Position numbers and translations under genes: made by a program. The notes below the pieces were generated by a model. The model was not told the origin of the DNA, did no database searches, and saw only the letters and a program-made list of their open reading frames with translations. From positions 434,001 through 498,000 of the forward strand of contig OZ025690.1 of assembly GCA_964019335.1 (NCBI GenBank): a DNA stretch of 64,000 nt, given 5' to 3'. This document shows positions 59,501-64,000 of the stretch, piece by piece (the first letter of the stretch is position 1; each line of letters opens with the position of its first letter). This DNA is from Diplonema japonicum. Taxonomy: Eukaryota; Euglenozoa; Diplonemea; Diplonemida; Diplonemidae.

Positions 59501-62500
59501 TTGCGGCATGCACAGTGACAAGTAGTGTTGTCAAGACTCTGCACACTTGATGCGTGGTTGCTGCAGTGCGTTTGGACCTGGCACGGTATGCAGTCAGGGT
59601 ACATGATGTGGTTAGCTGCGCACTTGTTGCAGAAGCTCCCTGCAAACTTAGGCAAGCAAGTGCACCTGCACTCAGAACCAAGACTACTAACTACACTAGA
59701 TGCATGCCCATTGCAATGCACAGCTGAGGAACACGGCTCGCAGTTCGGTATGTTATGATTGGCCGCACATATGTCACATGCCGTACCGCCATACTGCTGG
59801 GGACACGTCTCGCAGCTGTCACCCGTCCAGTGCCCCGTACAAGAGCATTCACACGCTTGGCCGTCGTATGATGTTGCGCTCGACGCGTGCCCACTGCAGT
59901 GCTCTGCAACGGTGCACCGCAAGCATCCCTGGTTGTATTTAATAAATCCGGTGGCACATGCGTCGCAATCCAGCCCCCCAAATTCGGGGGTGCATTGATT
60001 GCACTTCAAGCCTGTCCATGAGTTTCTACACGTGCAAACACATGCTGTGTGCAGATTGTTCGAGTACACAGCAGTAGCGTGTCCTGAGCAGTGTGCGTCC
60101 GTATCGCATTTGCCACATTCAGGGAACACGACAGCCGCGTACCCAGGGGCACACGTCCCACAGTCATGTGCCTCGTCGAACTTTGGTGGACATGTTGCAC
60201 AAGAAGTCGCCTCGCTCCATTGATTGCGACATTCACACAGACAGCGCTGCTGATCAGAGCTCGCCTGGACAGCCATCGCTTTGTTGTTGCAGTGCCTGCC
60301 CACATCACATAATGTACACGTAGGGTACGAGATGCGATTGGCACTGCAAGCACCGCAATCAGAATGTGCATCGTAAATACTAGGGCAGATATCACAATTA
60401 GGGCCCGTCCAGTGGTTCCTGCAGAAGCACACACAAGATACTTCGTCTATTGCAGTTACATTATGAGCATGATCTGAGCAGTGCAGAGAAACGCTGCATT
60501 TGTAGCAAGTGGGATACGAGACATGTCCAACCGCACATGAAGCACAGCTATTCTCTTCGTAAATAGGACTGCAGTGGTCACAAGAGGCACCCGCCCACTC
60601 CCCAGCGCAATCGCACACACACATGTCGAGCTCAGACGTCACAGCCACAGCTCGTCCATTGCAGTGCTTTGCTGTGGTGCACTGCTCGCAAGTAGGGCCC
60701 ACGTACCCCGTGGCACAAGTCGCACACGTCAGTTGATTGTACTGTACAGGACATAAGTTGCAAGTGTCACCAGTCCAGTGGACGGCACAGCTGCAGGTGC
60801 ACAAGGTATTATTGCCGTTGGAAGTCACTGTGCGTGCATGACCCGAGCAGTAGGCATCGTTGGTACATTTTCGACATGCCGGGTAGTTGATGTGCCCAAC
60901 AGCGCACTGATTGCACTTCTTACCTGTGAAACCAGTATTGCACCCTTCTTCCGGGGGCGTTTCAGGTAAGCTCTTGCCATCGCAAAGTGGACGCGCCACG
61001 TACGTGACAAGGGGCGCTCTGGTACAGATGTAACTATCGAATTCCGTGTTAATGACGCCATTGCCTGCAACAGAGACAAACTGGCACGTGTGCCAATCGT
61101 CGCCGTTCTTTTTCCACGACGTGCCTGAACACCCATATGTTTCCTCACACATCTTGCGGCACTCATCTGCAGAGGAGGCAGGGCGTGGCACTTCTTTGTA
61201 CATGCTCTGGGACCTCCAGTCCAGCGACTGCTGGATAGCTTTGTTCGACAGTATCGACCATGTGCATGGGGCAATGGGTCGCTTGCAAACCATACTGCTG
61301 AAGAGGCCTGAAGCCACACCCCGTCCTACTTTCGCGACGAAGAAGCACTTGTGGTACTGCGGGTGAGACGGGTCGTCTTTACGCCATGAGAAACCTATGC
61401 AGTCCTCCATCCCTTCGCACAAGATTTGACACTCTGCAAATGTCGCAGCATCGCTATGCAAGGCATACGACGAGTCTTCAGCAAGACTGTCGTAGTCCTT
61501 CATCAGTGCTGTGTTGTCCATCACCACCCAGTCACAGGCAATGTTTAGTGTGCTCCCCTCACATGCACAACTATGTTTCACTCCATTTTCGTCTTTCGCA
61601 CAGTGCTCGTTGTTACTACACGTATTAAGGAAATTACATGTTACGCCAGATGGCTCCCTGCAAGACTGTTTACTTAGCAAGCACTCAGGTACTTCACCAG
61701 GTGGTGTCATACACAAGCATTCCGACTTATCAGCACTTGGCCTTGCACTGTGAGCATTGCTGTTGCAATGGTCCAGGTCACAAATCGTGCAGTTGTTCCC
61801 TGCAAAGTCTTTTTTGCAAGTACCACAGTCCAATTGCGGATCAAAGCCATGCCGGCAGACACTACACTTATCACCCTCCCACTTGTTCCTGCACGTACAC
61901 GTACACTGCGTGCTGTTCGGTTCCGATCCGACAGCTGAGGCATGCCCGCTGCAGTGGGTGTCGAGGGAGCACGGAAGACACAGCCCGCCCACCTCGACGA
62001 AGCCAGCCGCGCACACCGGGGAGATCCCGCTGCAGTCGTAGTTCGGGGGACAGATCCCACAGGCCGATCCCGTCCAAGGTACCTTGCACACACAGACGCA
62101 CTCATCGTTCGCAACGTATTCATCGCTGGAGTGCCCGTTGCACGCGGCCCCGTCGCACAACTTGTCGCACACGGGCCACCCGTGCAAGCCCTCGCTGCAC
62201 CCGTCGCACTCGTCTCCGCCATACTGCGAGGGACACACGTCGCACCCCTCCCCAGTCCACTGGTTCGAGCATCCACTCGAGTTGCACACACAACGCTGCT
62301 GCCCAGCATCCGTAGACACGAGAACAGCCCGTCCAGAACAGTCCGCACCGTTGTCACAGGCCCGACACCCAGCCTCGCTCTGCACCGAGATGTGAAGGGA
62401 AGAACACCCATCGCAGGTAGGCCCGTTTTCCTCGAAGCGGGTTGGGCAGGTCTCGCATTGAGAACCCTCCCACCTCCCGGTACAGGTGCAAACACACTGC

Positions 62501-64000
62501 GAGTGGGTCTCGTCAGAGGTCACAGAGGAGGCGTGGCCTGAGCAATCCCCTCCCACAGTGCAAGCCCTGCAGCTCGCTCCTTCCCACACGTGTCCAACAG
62601 AGCAGGTTGCACAGTTCGGGGGAGAGTAGGCCGCAGGACACCCACAGTCGCAGCCTGTTTGGGTCGCGTTCGCCGAAGAGCTCCCGCGCCCGCTGCAGTG
62701 TCCGACAGAGGTGCACGGGACACAGGCCTCGCCGACAGAGATGTGGTTCGAAGCACAACCGTCGCAAGTGGGTCCTGCAAAGGTGGCCGCACAAGAGGAA
62801 CAGTTGGATCCCGCCCACCTTGTCGTGCAGGAACACAAGCACTCGGTGCCCCCAGAGCCCACAGTCGCAGTCACAGCCCTCCCGTTGCAGGAGGCATCTA
62901 CACTGCACACCTTGCACTCCGGATAGTCGAACCTCCCAACAGCACACTCCCTGCACCCAGACCCAAGGGAGTACTCCTCAGGGCACACCTCGCAGTGCAA
63001 ACCGGTCCAACTGTCCACGCAAGCCCCGCAGCTGCAAGCATTGTTGTTCCCAGTCACCTGCGCCCCAGAGAGCAGGCGGCCGTTGCAGTGGTCATCGTTC
63101 GTGCAAGCCGAACACATCGGATAGCCAGACCCGAAGCCCACACCGCACGCCCCGCAGTCAGCTGAGGCATCGAAGCGCCCAGGGCAGACAGAGCAGTCGG
63201 GACCGCCCCATTGGTTTCGGCAGCTGCAAGAACAGGTCGTCCCGTCGCTCGTCACCCCGGTTGCGTGCCCAGAGCAGTCACCGCTCGTCGTGCACTGCCG
63301 GCACTCGGGGTGGTTCGTCCTCCCGTTCGCACACGTCCCGCAATCCAGAGAGGAGTTGAAGCGTCCCTCGCACACAGAACAGTCGTCCCCACTCCACATT
63401 GCACGACAGGTGCATGAACACCCGTTGATCTGCACCGCGTGCCCGCTGCAGTGCGTCTCTGTAGTGCACTCCGCACAAGCAGGGTATCCGGTGTAGCCGA
63501 AAGAACAAGCCCCACAGTCTTTTGCAGGGTCGTACCGAACAGGGCACTCGTCGCACCGCACACCTTCCCAGAACCCGGGGGCATCACAGCTGCACACGCA
63601 CACCCTGCTCCCTCCCCTCACCTCGATACCTGCCGAGGAGGCCCGACCGTTGCACTGGGCCGTCGTGCAAGGCTCGCAGGTAGGGTAGTTGTCCAAGCTT
63701 GTGGGGGCACACTCGCTGCAGTTCGATCCCGTGAACCTCGAAGGACACGTCCCGCAGTTCGTCCCGGTCCACTGGTGCCAGCACTCGCACTCGCAGGTGC
63801 TCCCGTCGCTCTTTGCAACTGAGTTCCCGTGGTTGCTGCAGTCTCCCTGCACACACTTTCGACACCCACCGGTCCCGTCCCTCGCGTACCCGGCGTCGCT
63901 GTCGCACTGCTCACAAAGCCTCCCTTTAAAGCCAGCTGCACAAGTGCAAACACACAATGTCTTTTGACTATTCGATGTCACCCACGTTGCCTCACCTATG
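21262..64000 (-). CDS. Giant EGF-repeat adhesin-like membrane protein (partial, four exons)
   Basis: One gene spanning two thirds of the window, truncated by its right edge. Joining 64000-25144, 25107-24994, 24769-23636 and 23586-21262 (minus strand) gives about 14,142 residues in a continuous frame. All three junctions are GT-AG and phase 0. From the N-terminal side the order is: long arrays of ten-cysteine EGF-like modules, interrupted by PAN/Apple-like (61.0-61.5 kb) and discoidin-like plus PAN-like (55.6-57.5 kb) inserts; standard EGF repeats; a C-type lectin domain; a lectin/ConA-like and cadherin-like region; EGFs; LamG; IPT; a second LamG; an REJ-like region; a membrane helix; and a 32-residue tail. 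It is probably an extracellular adhesion or coat protein. The codon at 63981 is GTG (Val), not a start; upstream codons are open to the edge, so signal peptide and true start lie outside. Confidence 0.85.
23587..23635 (-). other. Intron 3 of giant gene (49 nt)
   Basis: Starts GTTTGC directly after codons for SHE and ends ATCAACAG before ACT GTG. Phase 0. It contains an in-frame stop for exon 3 and a pyrimidine tract in the middle. Removing it joins a LamG-containing frame to the REJ frame. Confidence 0.8.
23636..24769 (-). CDS. Exon 3: end of LamG 1, IPT domain, LamG 2
   Basis: A 378-codon exon. It opens with VVDTHTVLTVCVNRE, which completes the beta-sandwich of the LamG domain begun in exons 1 and 2; the domain ends with LEELMLCEEGMDSTRLNNIY. 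Next is an IPT/TIG-type module (YLVGLSPRVVNWKGGNVV to about VTLEVSTLVNVTAF). A second LamG-like domain follows (MTMSVWVRVRNMEGC, then TLDTWYYLSLVADTTTVTFC, then LSGLYLCPHADPE). The exon ends at ITVSHE. The apparent start codon at 24862 lies inside intron 2 and is not the start of a gene. Confidence 0.8.
24770..24993 (-). other. Intron 2 of giant gene (224 nt)
   Basis: Begins GTATGCTAAC after codons for AMSFV and ends AAAACACAG before GTG GTC GAC. Phase 0. AT-rich with homopolymer runs, like the intergenic DNA. A false ATG at 24862 falls within it. Confidence 0.8.
24994..25107 (-). CDS. Exon 2: 38-codon LamG segment
   Basis: A 114-nt exon encoding DHTATVRMAGIDETSEYSLD and then ISIDNKFHFLAMSFV. 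This is the expected central part of a LamG/ConA-like domain, between VTLTRRA of exon 1 and VVDTHTV of exon 3. It is too short to be found as an independent gene. Confidence 0.8.
25108..25143 (-). other. Intron 1 of giant gene (36 nt)
   Basis: Begins GTATGT and ends CATGACAG, 36 nt long, phase 0. Because its length is a multiple of three, it stays in frame if retained but introduces a TGA stop; this is why the large frame appears to end at 25111. It is unusually short for a spliceosomal intron. Confidence 0.75.
25144..64000 (-). CDS. Exon 1 (partial): EGF-like arrays to first half of LamG 1
   Basis: A single uninterrupted coding exon of at least 12,952 codons. Most of it is a repeated module of about 58 residues with ten cysteines. 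Its pattern is C-x2-C-x5-C-[SN]-[GN]-[HRN]-A, then C-x-C-x-C, then W-x-G-x2-C-x2-C, then DC-x2-C, often ending YP-x-C. The second half resembles laminin-type EGF. About 180-200 such modules can be estimated. Toward the C-terminal side the array gives way to conventional EGF repeats (27.8-28.6 kb), a C-type lectin domain, other beta domains and four more EGFs (25.5-25.96 kb). No stop, frameshift or intron was noticed within it. Reading frame and Cys spacing are kept through the duplicated blocks. Confidence 0.85.
25970..26200 (-). other. Cadherin-like domain segment
   Basis: Encodes ERLFAVDRYTGDVRISDP followed by FTLKVQVTNAFGVSKDFDLL. This matches the F-x-[IV]-D-x-x-T-G-x-[IV] and closing beta-strand pattern of cadherin-like repeats. 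Only one repeat was seen. Confidence 0.6.
26790..27310 (-). other. ConA/lectin-like beta-sandwich segment
   Basis: Encodes SRRVMVGRVKGE, later THVRVWVNGSNVVVHVDGLQ and KVAIMSYDAVNARFADLTVH. This is the pattern of a concanavalin-like jelly-roll, in which a probe-like hydrophobic beta strand is followed by an F-x-D-[LV] strand. The family is not certain. Confidence 0.5.
27434..27807 (-). other. C-type lectin domain
   Basis: Encodes a canonical CTLD: CGDDWHLFSDTCYKE at the start, WEEAKLSCELMSATLVEV, a central NWHTGRPARYGRCAAM, then WVDLPCSTPKRWICSK. The WVDLPC segment corresponds to the conserved WND/W-x-D-x2-C region, so calcium-dependent sugar binding is possible. It is the clearest single domain in the giant protein. 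Confidence 0.85.
31545..31870 (-). other. Cysteine-rich insert in EGF array
   Basis: About 105 residues inside an EGF module (GLGMCWGSDGCTAGWYKMNV, then SCKKLCSGGWCVGYGIGPL) with a Cys-pair pattern like a PAN/WSC-type domain. It includes a Gly/Trp-rich core. The family is uncertain. Confidence 0.5.
38195..42661 (-). repeat. 4,467-bp tandem coding repeat, unit 1 (C-terminal side)
   Basis: Matches the sequence 4,467 bp to its right, seen at many landmark positions. It encodes 1,489 residues of EGF-like modules in frame. The first 2,024 bp (38195-40218) are the core block also found at four other places. One base near 40170 (T on the plus strand) differs from copies 3-5, which have C there. Confidence 0.85.
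40388..41185 (-). repeat. 798-bp secondary repeat, copy 1
   Basis: Matches 44855-45652 and 51062-51859 with no difference noticed. Encodes modules containing CDECPVQF, HPATASCSC and CATCDAKYEANTC. The copy at 51062 is outside the tandem units, so it was moved or converted independently. Confidence 0.8.
42662..47128 (-). repeat. 4,467-bp tandem coding repeat, unit 2
   Basis: Second full unit, matching unit 1 throughout as far as inspected. Core block at 42662-44685. Confidence 0.85.
44855..45652 (-). repeat. 798-bp secondary repeat, copy 2
   Basis: Lies within tandem unit 2 and is the counterpart of 40388-41185 and 51062-51859. Confidence 0.8.
47129..49443 (-). repeat. Partial third copy, 2,315 bp
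   Basis: Core block at 47129-49152. It then continues past the end of the homology with units 1 and 2, but keeps matching 53318-55632, 6,189 bp to the right. The junction shows that copies were made or converted with different end points. Confidence 0.85.
49450..49730 (-). other. PAN-like insert in EGF array
   Basis: A short non-EGF segment (SSCADLQPSQKCLAPSLL, then ACVAWCNALSLDGCCSWNQI) with the A-C-x3-C and C-C-x-W pattern seen in PAN/Apple-type modules. Confidence 0.5.
51062..51859 (-). repeat. 798-bp secondary repeat, copy 3
   Basis: Same sequence as 40388-41185, offset by 10,674 bp. Flanks differ on both sides. Confidence 0.8.
53318..55632 (-). repeat. Fourth copy of core block plus extension
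   Basis: Core 53318-55341 (2,024 bp) and a 291-bp extension shared only with the copy at 47129-49443. It carries the C variant at the diagnostic base. Confidence 0.85.
55640..57540 (-). other. Discoidin-like and PAN-like insert
   Basis: About 630 residues without EGF modules. Two beta-sandwich stretches have the pattern of F5/8-type C (discoidin)-like domains: GLVITVSSDGIAWNEAF with VRHMRLTFTPRG, and SGIRAYVSTDRGRTWLLAYN with VTHIKLVFG. Cys-pair linkers follow, then a PAN/Apple-like unit (ALHCLTYCKANSRCQFWTW, then CYLKNGDEG). A Cys/Trp-rich stretch (CQQCCESMGQEGCCYWRTV) ends the insert. Confidence 0.6.
61010..61535 (-). other. Two PAN/Apple-like domains
   Basis: Two successive related units: FAECQILCEGMEDCIGFSWR with KCFFVAKVGRGV, and ADECRKMCEETYGCSGTSWK with TCQFVSVAGNGV. 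The C-x3-C, C-x-[GS]-x-[ST]-W and C-x-F spacing is that of PAN/Apple domains, which bind proteins or sugars. Confidence 0.7.
61892..63915 (-). repeat. Fifth copy of 2,024-bp core block
   Basis: The copy nearest the N-terminus within the window. It matches the other cores from 61892 to 63915 and then diverges on both sides. It encodes about eleven EGF-like modules. Confidence 0.85.

Noticed and set aside
38195-63915. CRISPR or satellite array
   Set aside because: The repeats are thousands of bases long, in frame and encode cysteine-rich modules within one exon.
63979-63981. Start of the giant protein at 63981
   Set aside because: The codon is GTG, and the frame stays open through IGEATW to the window edge in a typical mid-module context.
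2457-64000. A prokaryotic operon
   Set aside because: No ribosome binding sites; introns, LamG/EGF/REJ architecture and a type II Golgi-like enzyme are eukaryotic.

Overview
This window comes from a nuclear eukaryotic genome, most likely a free-living flagellate protist. All 12 genes I can support lie on the minus strand. Gaps between them are full of poly-A, poly-T and poly-G runs and are sometimes only 82 or 94 nt long. Several starts are preceded by a polypyrimidine tract followed by AG, as expected for spliced-leader trans-splicing of polycistronic transcripts. One gene encodes the N-terminal domain typical of BILBO1, a flagellar-pocket-collar protein of trypanosomatids. Conventional GT-AG introns are also present. 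Together these suggest Euglenozoa, and a diplonemid- or euglenid-like lineage better than a kinetoplastid, but the placement is inference.

The right two thirds (21262 to the window edge at 64000) is one enormous gene read right to left. A 38.9-kb open frame runs in from beyond the window and appears to stop at 25111. It is in fact interrupted there by a 36-nt intron, then continues through two more introns (224 and 49 nt) into a REJ-like region, a transmembrane helix and a short cytoplasmic tail. The part inside the window encodes about 14,142 residues: roughly 180-200 ten-cysteine EGF-like modules with PAN/Apple-like, discoidin-like, C-type lectin, cadherin-like, IPT and LamG domains. Five 2,024-bp blocks inside it are almost identical, nested in two tandem 4,467-bp units plus partial copies, so the gene has been recently duplicated or homogenised.

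The left third (2.4-20.1 kb) holds eleven smaller genes. In the direction of transcription they are: a 155-aa coiled-coil protein, an 85-aa single-span membrane protein, a type II membrane SGNH/PC-esterase-like enzyme, a Tudor-like protein, an unknown helical protein, a type I membrane protein with a C-type-lectin-like domain, a bicupin, an NRAMP-family metal transporter with altered metal-site motifs, a BILBO1-NTD coiled-coil protein, an AMT ammonium transporter and a 121-aa unknown. At least four are surface or transport proteins, but there is no evident single pathway; the cluster looks like an arbitrary co-transcribed unit rather than an operon.

The first 2.4 kb and the larger gaps contain low-complexity DNA. 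The 1.3-kb gap at 10.3-11.6 kb also carries a long inverted repeat that may be a foldback/MITE-like relic. I found no rRNA, tRNA, CRISPR array or intact transposon.
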